Assembly: GCA_029721515.1 (NCBI GenBank)
Contig: CM056553.1
Span: forward strand, 11,363,849-11,427,848
Reading direction: 5' to 3'
DNA length: 64,000 bases
DNA from: Synanceia verrucosa
Taxonomy: Eukaryota > Chordata > Actinopteri > Perciformes > Synanceiidae
The translations under genes and the position numbers were made by a program. The notes under the pieces are model-generated. The model searched no databases. It was not told the DNA's origin and saw nothing but the letters and a program-made list of their open reading frames with translations. Of this stretch, positions 22,759 through 34,949 are shown piece after piece (position 1 is the stretch's first letter; every line of letters starts with the position of its first letter).

Positions 22759-25653
22759 TTATTCCTCCATGATGAGGCTCTTCTTGGCTTTGTCCAGCCT
22801 GTCCAGGATCTCACTGTAGAGACCAGACATCTGTGTGTACAAAAGAAACATGCATGTCTCTAAGTGCTGGTTAAAAACATGATTCAGTGAAGGACCTGTG
22901 TCTCTAGGGCCAGAGCCTTTGTCCCAGTCTGCTCCCCAGTCCTGTACCTGTGTCTCGTAGCTCTCCTGCAGCGATCCAAGGTGGCGGATGAAGCTCATGG
23001 CGAGGCCGCACCACTTCTCAGCCTCAGAGAACTGAGCCAGACTGTACAGCAGGATCCCCGTATTCCAAGCCCGCGTCAGCAGCCACAGGGTCTCCATCTC
23101 TGGGAAGTCATCGGGCTACAGAGGAGAGCAGGAAGACGTTCAAAAGGCCCTTTAATGGAGGCCACCTGGATGACGAACTGGAGCCAAGAGTGTGGAAGGA
23201 TGTTTTTTGTTGGGGTGGGTAAAGCCAGTGAGTAACTTCCATCCAATCCCGTTCTACTGTACGTTAACCTTTACTAAACAGACCATAAACAAACTATCAT
23301 TTCCAAAGTTTTATTGGTTTATCACACCACTTTAATCTCGGGCTTTCACTTTGATCCAAAGAATTCCTCGGCTTTCGAGTAATAACCCGAAATGAAAGAG
23401 GGAAATATGCACTACCTCTAAAGCGGCACAGTGTCTCAATAATTTGATTCCTTTTTCAGAGCTGCGGCTCACTGGCAGTGTGATGACTTGTGCAGCACAT
23501 TAACATTCAAATTGACAGGAAGGGGGTGGTGAATGGAAGCATCTGCTAATTGAAGAGCGGCTGAAAGCCCATTGATAGAAAAAAAAGAGGCTTCCAGAAC
23601 AGCAGGCAGGCACGGAGTGGAAGAGAGGGGGTTAATTATATAGCAGGGAGCTGCTCTGTTGCAACAGGAGGTGGGTGCCAAGGGATGGCCATGTGTGATT
23701 GGCGCTGACTCACTGCGGCTGTGATGATGGACAGGGCCTCCTCGTAGTAGCTCCACACCTCCTCGAGCACATGGGCCTCCACCTCTGACACGCCGCTCGG
23801 GAGGGACAGCTTGATCAGACTGTGAACACACTTGCTGAAACGGGACAAAAAAAACAGCTGTACAGTTAGAAAGCCTTTCATCCCAACCAGCGCTTTGAGG
23901 GAACGGATCGTTAATGAAATGTCGGGGGTGTTTTCATGCAGAGTCGTGATGGGCATGCCTGCAGCGGGATGGGTCAGCCTGTGGTTGCTTCTTGTGCAGA
24001 GAGAGAGCAACCCTCAAGGCCTTCTTACAGAGCAGAGGGAAGTGGGCTGGAGGCTCCATGGCTAAGGCTGCACACAAAAAGACAAACACTACAGTACAAT
24101 GTCTGTTTCTTCAGGTGGGTCAGTGGAGACGAGCTTAACCACGCAGTGTCTTCGCTTTCACCTGCGATCGTCTCGAGCATCTTGGTTTCGACATTTTCGA
24201 GCTCCAAGACGGACTCCAGCACTGCCTCAACCTTGGGGTCGTTCAGCTTAGCTCGGGCTTCAAATTCATACAGCAGCAACAGACTGTCTGTCGGGTCCAG
24301 GGGGAAGCTTCCTGCGAGCACACAGTGAGAAAACATTTATTTTATTCATTGACAGACAGAAATGTTACGGCTGACATTCAGATAGTGAAGCTGCTTGAGG
24401 TACCTGATGCTTTCAGGGTTTTCCAGACCTCCCAACAGATGTGAATGTGCTCCAGAGCCTGAGTGAGCTCCTCTGTCTGCAGAAACACACAACACAAGCA
24501 TTGTGGATCCATCATCGCCATCTAGTGTTCGCTTTTCCTCTCCAAAACAAAACGCCCACACCGGCACCAGTGATGTGGTTAGTCACCTCTCTTCTCCACA
24601 CATTTCCACCCATGTGGATGGAGAGCGTGTTAAATGTAGGAGACGGGTTGGAGGGAGTGGGTGGTGGCGCACCTGGACAGAGTGAGGAGACTTCCTGCAG
24701 AGCTCCAGAGAGGCGGCGGCGGCCATTAGCAGACACGTCTTCTGGCCCATGAGCAGTGTGCGATCAGGAGGACACAGCTGGGAGAGCTGAGGGTTCAAGC
24801 AGACGTCACGTTTATGTTCTGACTGGTATGGTGGATCATTCAGAGAAAAAAAGGGGTGAAGTAGGAAAGAATTGTGAGGATGAAGCACCTGACCAGCTTC
24901 TAGTCGTGTACAGCGGGGGGCAGAAATAATGACTAAAAACACACACTGGGATTCTGTTGGAGGTACAGTGGCAGAGGGATCGCTGTGGGTCACTGTGATT
25001 CTTTATTATTAACTGATGTGTGTAACTTTCAGACACAACTTTAAATCCCCATTCAGGTGTTATCGATCTCCACCCATACACTGTAGAGGTATTGATCGAT
25101 CCACCTGACAAAAGCTAATAAGGGTACTTGCCTGGTAAGAGAGCACAAAGAAATCCCTCATTCTGTCAGGGCTGCTCTCGCACTGCAGAGCCGAGTTCCA
25201 CGCTGAAACACACACACAGACACAAAGTGAATGCGCTGCAAGATGTTAAGTGGTGGCAAACCATGTCCGACTGAAGTGACGAGGAGAGGAAGAGGCTTGA
25301 GCACCAATCTTCCTGAACCAGTTTGCTTCCTCTGTGCGTTGCTCGACAGTCAAGTGAGACTGGTGTGAAACTTTCTGCAGAGCTGCAGAGATGGCAAACA
25401 AAACATTCGTGAGTTATTGTGACCTTCCCAACGTGCAATTACACACCTGCTATGTAGGCACTCACCCATTTTTAGATATGGCAGCAACACATCCAGATTG
25501 ACAGTCCTGAAACAGAAAGGTACATGTAAATCTGTGTTTTGATTCAAAGCAGCATCAATAAAACTGTATAATCCCACTTTATAAGGCACTTCCCCTCACC
25601 TCGTCTCATCGCTCGGGTTTTCTATTGTGGAAAGCACAAGTCGAACCAAACAC
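22759..25653 (-). CDS. tex11: tex11 C-terminal exons (19-28), including two GC donors
   Basis: Exons 25653-25600 to 22830-22759 encode CLVRLVLSTIENPSDETR, TVNLDVLLPYLKM, WNSALQCESSPDRMRDFFVL, LSQLCPPDRTLLMGQKTCLL, PLDPTDSLLLLYEFEARAKL, LAMEPPAHFPLLCKKALRVA, KCVHSLIKLSLPSGVSEVEA and the C-terminal SGLYSEILDRLDKAKKSL. Exon 25202-25132 ends CAG|GCAAGT and exon 24067-23959 ends CAG|GCATGC; in both cases only the GC donor keeps the frame with the next homologous exon. Confidence 0.9.
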
Positions 25654-28600
25654 CTGAAAGAAGATGAATGGAGAAAGCGTTGTTGACCTCCTTTCTTTCA
25701 CCTACTAACTGCATTATACAGAGACACACTTTCAGTGGAGAAGTGAGGAAATATAGGTCAGTGGATCATAGAGGTGTATAGAAAACTGACTACAACCTCT
25801 CTGCAGCACATGAGCCATCTCTACTAAATATTTCCTTTACAGTCTCAACAAATAAACGCTGAAAGCTTCAAAAGAAGAGAAATTTGAGAAAATCAAGCAA
25901 GCAATCAAAGCAAGACAAAGCACAGAGAAGCTCGGACTGAAAACAGCCTCCTTGGTGATCATTGTTTTTTGTTTTTCACTGTCATGTCATGTATGTTGGT
26001 GATATCCTGCTCCTGTGATTAACTTATGTTTTCCTTGTTTCTGGTTTTCACTTAGCACTGCCTGTTTTATTCTGGTATACTCACCTCTGTCTCTGTGTGA
26101 TCAGCTTCACCTGTCCCTAATTATCCTTCCTTGTATATTTAGTCTGTGTCAGTTTTTCTTTACTGTTCTTAGTGCGTCTTTCAGATACAATTTTCTTATT
26201 AAATATTGTTTGACTTTGCCTCTGTTGGACACTGGGGTCTTTTTTATCTGTGACATGCTTTCACAGAAGGTGCTGGCTTCCTCCTCCTCCATACTTTCAC
26301 AGATTTCACATGAGATATTTTATTTTTCAAGCAGCCAAACAACTGATTTTGGTGTTGAACTCTCTGTTTGTACAGTATGTTGCAGTTGTTACAGACCTTA
26401 GAGCAGTCAGAACCTGAGCCTCATCTCTGGAGTTTTCACACAAGCTCTCCAGAGCCTTGATGGCAGTTTCCTGCTGTTCGTTCTGTCACAGGAGAACAAA
26501 CATCCTCCTCATTAATACCACCACCCACCAGTCATATGCATCATAATCATACGGTGCTCTAAAAATAGGATTCCCACACATTTTCTATTCATAAAATTTA
26601 TTTTATAGACTGAAGCCTTGCAGACAAATTGCGAATAGCTGGTTACTGTTTAGTGTTTTTGCAGATAGTAGCTTGAGGAAAGGAACATATGCTAAGACAT
26701 TTTGTATTTATTTAGGTGAATTTCTTTCTATTTGTAAGTCAATATGAAATGTGTTATATAACTATAAAAAGCTGAACATCGGTGTTTGTCTGTACTCATT
26801 TAAGTGCGATAAACCCTCATGTTTTATCTCTGATTGTTTTTACCCAACAGTGAGGAGATTTCCTGGAAATGTGACAGTTAACAAAGACATGATCCTTCAC
26901 CCCAAGCTGCAGGTACCACTAATGAGGAATATATCCAAATTTCTTTAAGACTTACAATATTATAACAGCTTAAAATAAAAAAATAAAAAATCCCATTAAA
27001 TGCACCGTTTTCACGATGAGTCTTACCTCCAGAGCGATCTGAGCAGCCAGACTGAGGAGATTGGAAGCAGCTTTCTCAGACACCAGCAGTCCATCCTCGC
27101 TGGCAACAGGACTCTTGGACAGAAGTCCAATGGCGTTCACTGCCTCTGCCGCTGGTTTAAATCAACAGCCTCATCACCACACACAATATGCTGAAAGTGT
27201 GACTTTGATAGAACTGAAACACTCTAACCGTAACTATCTTTTAGTCAACACACATCACACAACACATGCCTTGCAGATACCTCTGTCCACATTGTTCTCC
27301 TGTACTGCGATCTTGTAAACACTGAAGTGGGTGAAAATGCTGTCAGGGTCACATCTCTCTGCTTCTTTAACTGCTTCTTTGGCCTGTTGTACACAAGTTT
27401 CCATACAAATGCAAACATATGTCACAAAATGCTGGTGTCAAACTACCTGCTGAGTTGTAACACGCACCACTGACCGGGCAGCACATTTATTACACCAGCT
27501 CACCTTTTCTAGTTGCTTCAGTTGCAGGAAGCAGGAAGCTCTGTTCCTCTGCAGTTTGGCTGAGTTGGGCTCCATTTGACCTGCCTTGAAGAAACTCAGG
27601 GAGTAGTTATACCACTGAAGAGCCTCAGAATAGTTCCTGGCCTGGGAAGGAAGGTAAGTTACACTTTATTTATTCTTGTGTGGAGATTAAAGCTCTGCAC
27701 TGAACCTATCCAAGCTATTTAGGAGCAGTGTGCAGGCCACCAGCCGCCATGCTGATAACTAAACATGGGTGTAAATAATATAAAATGTCTTGTGAATTGA
27801 GGATAAACAAGGCTATGCTTAGCATACTTCAAAGTGTTTGGACGCTTTATCCCACAGCAGGACATGTAGACTTGTGAGGGCTTGTGGAGTCAGCTGCTTT
27901 CCTGTATAGTGGCCTGTGTGGGTGTAAAAAGGCAATAACAGAAGCACATCCACACTGTATTGTCTGCATTATTATAAAACTGGAATGAAAAAATAAAGTA
28001 CCAGTAATGAGATCCTCTATCTTCTGTTTGCCCAGCAGCTCCTTGCCTCTCTGCAGCAGCAGCTCAATGTGCAAGATAAGAGCAGTTCCCAGGTCAGGGG
28101 ACGACTCAAAGTGCTGACACAAACATTTCAGATGCTGAAATGCCAGCTCTTCTCTGGAAAAATCAAAACGGACAACATTCAGAGTTGGATAGCGTCCATC
28201 AGGACATTCTTTAAATGAAAACGTTCTTGTGTTTGATGATGTGTGTGTTTCCACAAAGAGCCAAAGATGCTACCTGTCTTCAGACATGAGTAGTTTCACT
28301 GAGCTCAGGCACACTTCAAGAGAAACTTTTGAGTTCAGCATCTCATTAAGTCCTGGAAAACATAATGTTATGATCTGCTTCAAATTTAAGTTATCCAAAG
28401 ACACGCAGGAACAAACAGAGGGACACCTGACCTGGCTCATTAAAGACCAGGGAGTACTTTCCTCACTATAGACACATATCTGGAGCAATTAAACTCATCA
28501 GTAGCAATACTGAGTTTTTACAAATCCACGTTGCTTGCAAGTCGACTCATTTTGCTTCTTGAATCGACTCCTTTAACCTCTCAGCCACCGACGACCCACT

Positions 28601-31600
28601 GCTGCTGACGGTAATAAAGTTCTGTATAAATAATTCAGTGAGATTGGGGTAATAACTAACCTGCTCTGATATGATCATCTGAGGCCCCACATCTCAGGAG
28701 TATCCTGATCTTTAAGTACAGCCCAGAGCCGCTCACACATTCCTGTCAAATTGCACAGAGCCATTTGGTACAGAACTTTTTCTATGCAAGTGCATGCTGG
28801 AAAATACATGTAAAATAGGACATTTCTCATATCCCACCTACCTTGTTGGCCAAGCTGACAGCATTAAGAGCATTCTCCTGAAACCTCTGACAGTCCCACT
28901 CCATATAAACAGTGGCAAGGAGCCTCAGAACTTTGGCCTATTGTGAGGAGATTAAAAAAAATACTGTTTTATGTTGTACCAAGTGCTTGTACCACAGTTA
29001 GTGTTGCACTGTCTTACCTGGACTTCAGATCCAGGGGTGTATTTCACATTCATTTTCCCAATGTCATAGCTTTGGCTGAGAATGAAGAACAACAGATTGC
29101 TTTTACACTGCATTGATTTGTAACATTTTGCTGTAGAAACCTAAGTACCTCAGCCAAAATGTGCTGTCCTCAAACTTTCTCAGATTGTAAGTGTCTATTC
29201 CAAAGTTATAGCACATCAGGGAGAGGTAGGCAGTCTGCATTGGAAAAGAAGTATACACAGAGTTAACATCCCCTACACTTCTGACAGCAGTATGTACGTA
29301 TGTACATATGTAAATGTGTTGTTGTAGTGATCTTACATCTTTTGGCAGCCGCAGCAGCATGTCTTTACAGCGCTGCATAAGAACCACAGCCTCCTGGTTA
29401 TTCCCTTGACTAACAGCCTGCAAAGAAGAGAGTTGAACTTCCTGTTAAATGTCAGCAAACAACATAACATTCCCTGTTAGCACAGAATGAGATTTGCCCC
29501 TCTCATTGTTCGTCAGTTCACATTTATCTGTCTCACACTTCACACTGCAAGTCTGTCAGAATAGCACTTCCTCAGCTGCCAAATATCACAAGAACAAATA
29601 TTCACATTGAAGGTGTTGAACATCACATGCGCCACAGCTCACCGATTCTGCCTGGCATGAGAGGATTCGGAGCAGCTCCTTCTCTACATCCCCCTTGGAT
29701 GAAGTGATGTCAGCTGCTCCATCACCTCTGGACGTTAGCTGGCCGTAGAGGGTTTCCAGGCTCTAGGGGTATTCAGTGTGGAATCATTTGTAAATACACC
29801 ACATTTCTGTTTGCTCCAAACTAAGATCTCTCAATTTTTCTTCACCTTGACAGCAAATTTTAAGACGTTATCTGCCATCTGGGGTTTCTTGCAGTCCAGC
29901 CAGGTTCTTCCTGTTTTGCTGGCCATCTGCAAAGATTAGATACTAACACACAGACCTCCTGAAATGTTGAGCACTCATAGAGGATGCCTATGGCAAGCTT
30001 TTTTAACATTTGAAATTACATTCTGGATATCTGAAATGTTCTTTTTGACTAGGAAGAATTGAATTACAGATATCTGTAACACATGTCCAATCTAGCTATT
30101 AAATGTTATCACGGCCACTTACAGTTTTTAAGGATTTTTAGATATCCAAAATTTTGTTTTGACAAGTACAGTCAAAGTTGTACATATCTTAAAATAACAT
30201 TTCTACTGGTAAGAATGTTATTGCGGATATCTTTAATGACCATTCTGACTAGTTAAAATTACATTTTCTAAAATTACATATTAACTAGGAGAAATGCTAT
30301 TATGGATATCTAAAATGTAATTACAGAACAGCTTGCCACAGAGTTTGCTTACCAGGATCTGCTTGCGGATGACGCCCTCTGTTGGATTCTCCGGCTCGCA
30401 GCAGTACAGCAGACTGCATGCGACGTGACGCACTGAGAGGACAATGACAACATATGAATGAGGTCTGACAGACCACAATTACCCCTGCCCACAACACTTA
30501 CATTGTGCCAAGATTTCAGATGATATGTCTGGATATTCTCATCTCAGTCATCAGTGAAATCATCATGTAAATAAATACTGGGACTACGAGTGTACCTTTG
30601 GCTTTCTGATTGATGCTTATAGCAGTGCCAACATTCTTAGTGACCGCCCAGTTCCACAGCTGGATGGCACACTCCTCAAGCTGTAATATGAGTGAGAACA
30701 AGAAAAATGCATGTAGCTAGCATAGTCTGACACTTATTGCCACATAAAGGTGGCATACTGTCATGCTATCTTAGACTTGTGACTTAGTATTAGATAAATT
30801 GATTTCACATATCAAACAAAATCACACTGATGAGTTACATGAAATCAAATTTCAAATGGAAAAACACACTACCATATGGCGTGACATGTATCTACCTGAG
30901 GATCTGGTATTTTGGGGAACTCCTCCAGGCCAGAAACTTCAGAGAAGAGTTTTTCTATCACCTCATCATGATCTGTGGCTTGTTTCTGCAGCAGGTTCTC
31001 TATGAGACCTGTGTATGAACAAAGCAAAACAAGGTGTAATTTCACTTTATCATGTGTGTCTTGTGACAGTTAAAATGTTGGTCTTGCAAACATTTTAACA
31101 ACACAAATTACAGTAAAATGTTCACGCTAAAGTCACAAGTGCATCATGCATGTAAGTTTTCAAGGGTATGAAATGAGGAAAAAGAGAACTTTTGATTTTA
31201 CCATAATAATGCAATCAATGTATTGTATTGTGTTAAAATTCTCAATGACTATCCAATTTTCTGTCCAAAGTAGTGCGGCAATAGGGTCAATGTAGCATTA
31301 TTTTGGATATTTAACATGCTGGCTAGCTTATTAACTTGTCATCATAATGTACCTTTAACTGTTAGTACTGCTGTATTCCACCTATGAAATTAACTTCTAT
31401 TAATTGTAGTCGTATTAGCGTAAAAGTAAAGTCATATTTAGTCAATGCAGAGGTGACGTTGGTATTAGTATAGTAGTGTAGACTCTAAGTTAGCTAGCTA
31501 GCCTACCTGTAATGGCAGTAACAGTTGAGCTCTATGTTTCCTAGGTTACCAACTGTTAACTTTGCTAACCCTTACCGACCATTACTGCCTTCATAAACTG

Positions 31601-31694
31601 GACCATAATTAGTATCTAAGTATCAGTATCTACTAGCTAGACCAGATAAACGGGATATTTACTTACATTTCACCGTTGAAACAGACCGCTCCAT
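22759..31694 (-). CDS. tex11: tex11 (ZIP4/SPO22-type meiotic crossover protein), complete
   Basis: TEX11 is the vertebrate relative of yeast Zip4/Spo22, a helical TPR-like protein that promotes class I crossovers and synapsis on meiotic chromosomes. The coding chain of 28 exons reads in phase from ATG at 31694-31692 (AACATGG context) to TAA at 22761-22759, 883 residues, slightly shorter than the human protein (a little over 900). Exons, high to low: 31694-31667, 31008-30896, 30680-30596, 30432-30353, 29926-29846, 29762-29643, 29417-29337, 29234-29149, 29075-29018, 28937-28842, 28742-28661, 28352-28274, 28153-28002, 27913-27828, 27641-27504, 27383-27281, 27151-27027, 26482-26397, 25653-25600, 25506-25466, 25202-25132, 24786-24673, 24476-24404, 24311-24162, 24067-23959, 23834-23714, 23115-22948, 22830-22759. 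Recognised text: LEECAIQLWNWAVTKNVG, AKVLRLLATVYMEWD, CDPDSIFTHFSVYKIAV, EMETLWLLTRAWNTG, AEKWCGLAMSFI. Two introns use GC donors. Confidence 0.94.
26397..28937 (-). CDS. tex11: tex11 central helical-repeat exons (10-18)
   Basis: Exons 28937-28842 through 26482-26397 encode the central repeat region assigned to the SPO22/ZIP4 family: AKVLRLLATVYMEWDCQRF, LNEMLNSKVSLEVCLSSVKL, YTGKQLTPQALTSLHVLLWD, ARNYSEALQWYNYSLSFFKA, EAVNAIGLLSKSPVASEDGL and NEQQETAIKALESLCEN. The paired-helix (TPR-like) pattern is visible as repeated A/L/Y spacing. All junctions are GT-AG and in frame. Confidence 0.92.
29018..31694 (-). CDS. tex11: tex11 N-terminal exons (1-9)
   Basis: Exon 1 encodes MERSVSTVK; exon 2 (31008-30896) LIENLLQKQATDHDEVIEKL; exon 3 the conserved CAIQLWNWAVTKNVG; exon 4 VRHVACSLLYCCEPENP; exon 5 MASKTGRTWLDCKKPQMADN; then the helical region to QSYDIGKMNVKYTP. 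Every donor is GT and every acceptor AG, and phases match at each junction. Confidence 0.93.
31206..31418. repeat. Diverged dispersed repeat, copy 1 (tex11 intron 1)
   Basis: Shares ordered blocks with 34590-34805: AAAATTC.CAATGACTA.CCAATTT, CTGTCCAA, ATAATGTACCTTT and GT.AGTACTGCTGTA.TCCA. Same orientation, with small indels. Confidence 0.7.
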
Positions 31695-31830
31695 GTTTTG
31701 GGGTTTTCTCCACTGTGAAACAAATATCAGGCTAAGGTCAGCTCGTCACTACAGCGCCATCTTGTTTGATTGACAGCTGTCACAAAGACCCAGGAAGTGT
31801 GCTCAGAAAAAGAGCCCGGACTGAAGGTAA
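31695..31830 (-). promoter_or_regulatory. tex11 promoter and 5' UTR region
   Basis: On the minus strand, CAAGATGGCGC (31764-31754) matches the YY1 consensus about 60 bp upstream of the ATG. CAGGAAGTG (plus strand 31791-31799) is an ETS-type site, and a TGATTGACAG stretch lies between them. There is no TATA box. This composition suits a YY1/ETS promoter, which is often bidirectional. Inferred from motifs only. Confidence 0.5.
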
Positions 31831-34800
31831 ATTTAACAAAATTAAAATTAAATTGTGTGATGTAGTCCTTCATAGCTTGTTTTTACAGTGAGACCGCTTA
31901 ATGTTGTGCAGAATATAATTCATCATCTATTATCCATGATTATATTACCGTTAGCTTAGTTAGCATCAAGTTAGCTAACTAATCTCCTATGGTTACTAAT
32001 ATCAGCAGATTCCAGTCATTAGGGTAAATAACTTCTCGGCAATGCTTTGTTTTTCTTTGGCTGGACTAATGTTTAATGTATGTTTCCCTGAGTCAACTTT
32101 CAACAGGACAGATTTCTTGACTTAAAACAGATAATAGAACATTTTATCTCAGTCTATTAACACAGCTGCAGAAAGTCACCTTCTTTATGCAACCGTGGTG
32201 TCAGTGCTGTAGGTAACAGTGCTACAGTGAGATGTTTTGCTTTTTTACTTTAAGATTAAGTAAACAACATGACGACTTTGAGTTTTTTTTTAGTTTCTTT
32301 TATAATGCAGAGTAAAACAAACAAAACCTGAAGGCCTAATTTTCCATTCCTCATGCAGCATCTCTTGCAGAGAAATATCCTATGTGGGACTCACCGGTAA
32401 GTACACTTCACTGTAAAATGTAAAACTAATACTCCTTTTTTACTCAGCCATAACAGGCCTATTTAACAAAGGTAACCCGATATGACTGAGGCCTTTCCAC
32501 TTTTAAAATAGCAGAGTAATCAGAGCAGACATTCACATTCATTCAGTTTAGAGTTGATGCTTTATTATTTCTTATGAACTTTTTCCATATTGCTGATTTT
32601 ATATTTTTGATCCAACAATGAGGGTATTGAACTCAAAATACTATTTTTTTTATAGCTTTATAATGTTTTGCAGAGAGCTTAGAGCTTGAACCAGAGGCCA
32701 GCTATTTGCATGTCAAATTTGATGCATAGTCAGTTTCCAGAAATGATGTTGGCTTGACTCAACAATTTATAATATTGTTGTCATGCAATAAATGTTTTTG
32801 TTAATATTGTGGGCTAAACATCATTTATTTATTCCATGAAAGCATGTTTCTTACATCCAGAGCTGCAGTATTAGTGAGGTTTGGAGACTGTGGTGTTGTT
32901 TAAACTCAAGACTGACTGTGGTTATTTGATCGAAAGGTTGGCTGTTAGACCCCCACCACCCCTCTGCTGAAGAAAGGCTTTATACAGGTTCATTTACCCA
33001 AGACTTTGCTGTGGGGTCAAAAGGAAGAGTGCATGCTGTGTCAGAGGACCCAGTTTGTCCCCCATGGGCTGTTTTGAACAGCAGATTCTAAAATAAAGCA
33101 TTTTAAATCCACCACTATCAGCGAGCAACTTCCAGCAATTGTTCATCAGGAGTCATATCTGCTGCCCTCTTAGTCCACTGGGAATGTCTCCTTTACTGAG
33201 GACTTGAATGTGAACGCACGCTAAGAAAACCTCACCTCTTCCTTTTAAGCAGCTCTGATTTCTTTTCTTCAAATGTGTAAGTCACCATCTCAATACGTGT
33301 CATCTTGTAGACATTTTCTTGAGACTAATACTATTTTCAATTGTGCCATTTTTGTTCTGTTCCTGTTTTAGTTTATGTGCAGCCTATTATTTATTTATCT
33401 TACCTTCTATATATATTTAGTCACTGCCACAACCAGATTTCCAAACTGGGGATCAATAAAGGTGCATCTTAAATCTGACCATTTTAATTTCAAAGTCTAC
33501 AGAGATGGGTGAATTTAATGTTGTTTCACCACCAGATTATATTGGTGAGTGTCCACAGTCCAGAGCAAAGTAACCCAACATAAGCCTATAATGTCCCCGT
33601 TTTGGGATTAAACCATGCAGAAGAGAGCTAGCTTTTTGTGTATGCTTGATCTTGCCACACAAATATGGACCTTTTTAGTGATTTCATGAGAAAGCAAATG
33701 CTTGAATTATTGACCAGTGACCACTTAGTTTCAAAACTCCAGAAAGCAGGAGAACTTCCATACGGGATGTTATAAATTGCTTCCCATGTTTTCATTCCAC
33801 TCTTTTCCTGATGTAGGTTTGGAAGAGATGGAAACTCGTCATACTTCACCGCTTGTTCTGTGCCTCATCCAGAAAATCCAGTCCCCCACCATGGTGTGTG
33901 TTCAACCCCGGCGTGGGCGGGAAGGTGAGGGCAGGATGTTCTTATTTACAATGCCTGCTGCTGTGACCTGCAGCGGCAGAGTAATTGTTGTGGTGATAAA
34001 AGAAAACAGTCTGCAGCACATCCACACTGCAGGGTACTGCTGGACAAAAGAAGATTATTTACTTTGATATAAAAAACAGAGTATCCTGTTTCTAAAGTTA
34101 AAAATAAATCCAGTAAATATTTATTCTAAACACTTGAACAGATAGATTTGATCTGATATCACGATGATTGTTTGCGTTTCTTTCCATTTCCTCTTGAGAC
34201 AAGATTACTGCTGTTACCTTTAACCTCGCTTAAACAGTGGGTAGGCTAAGTGTCATCAAAGGCAACATTATACACAAAGGTCAGTTTAAAACATGTAGTT
34301 TAATGAATTACTTCATAATTTAACTCTTATTTAGCAATGTTTTCTGCCCACATATCATTAATATAAATCATTGAAACAAAGCTGTGAAAATTCTAATTTA
34401 AGTTCATTTCAGTTGCCTTTAAGTGGAGAACTACATCACTGCATGTCATCATATGCATTTTATTGCATATTTATGTTTAAAGGTATAACATTCATGTACC
34501 AATAGTTTTCATCACATTGCACTGACACAATGTGGTGCAGGATTACTTTTAAGTTCAGAAGCAGTAATGTTCATTTTATTTATTTTACTTAATAATGCAA
34601 TTGTTTATTAAAATTCACAATGACTAGCCAATTTACTGTCCAACAGTGTGACAAGTGGGTTAATATAGCCTCATTTTGAATATACAGATATTACATTAGG
34701 AAATGCTTGGCACTCACATTAACTTGCAATAACAATGTACCTTTTCTGTCAGTACTGCTGTACTCCAAATTGAAATTAATTTCAATTGATTGTGGTATTA

Positions 34801-34949
34801 AAACAAAGCTATGAAAATTCGCATTTAGGTTCATTTTAGTTGCCTTTAGTGTGGGGATTTTCAGTTCAATAGTATACATCCCTGTACCAGTAGTTATCCA
34901 TCATGTTGGAATGATTACCACTGATGATCATTTTTTCTCATGAAGTGAC
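31831..34949. other. tex11-kdrl intergenic region
   Basis: AT-rich, with no recognised gene. It holds a possible small divergent exon at 32359-32396, a segment at 34590-34805 that is a diverged copy of tex11 intron 1 sequence (31206-31418), and a local duplication (34376-34510 and 34802-34905). Short open frames such as 33777-34067 are not supported by any family. Confidence 0.6.
34376..34905. repeat. Local duplication and dispersed repeat copy 2
   Basis: AACAAAGCTGTGAAAATTCT (34376) recurs as AACAAAGCTATGAAAATTCG (34802). Both are followed by TTCATTT.AGTTGCCTTTA and, later, by TGTACCA.TAGTT. Between them, 34590-34805 is the second copy of the 31206-31418 segment. Confidence 0.65.

Noticed and set aside
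23636..24010. tex11 exon extended upstream of 23834 as a continuous frame
   Set aside because: Homology begins at KCVHSLIKL, right after TTTCAG; the upstream text has no family resemblance, and the separate exon 24067-23959 supplies the missing conserved segment.
33777..34067. 96-codon plus-strand open frame in the intergenic region
   Set aside because: No family resemblance; a possible acceptor precedes it (CCTGATGTAG), but no consistent gene model could be built with 32359-32396.
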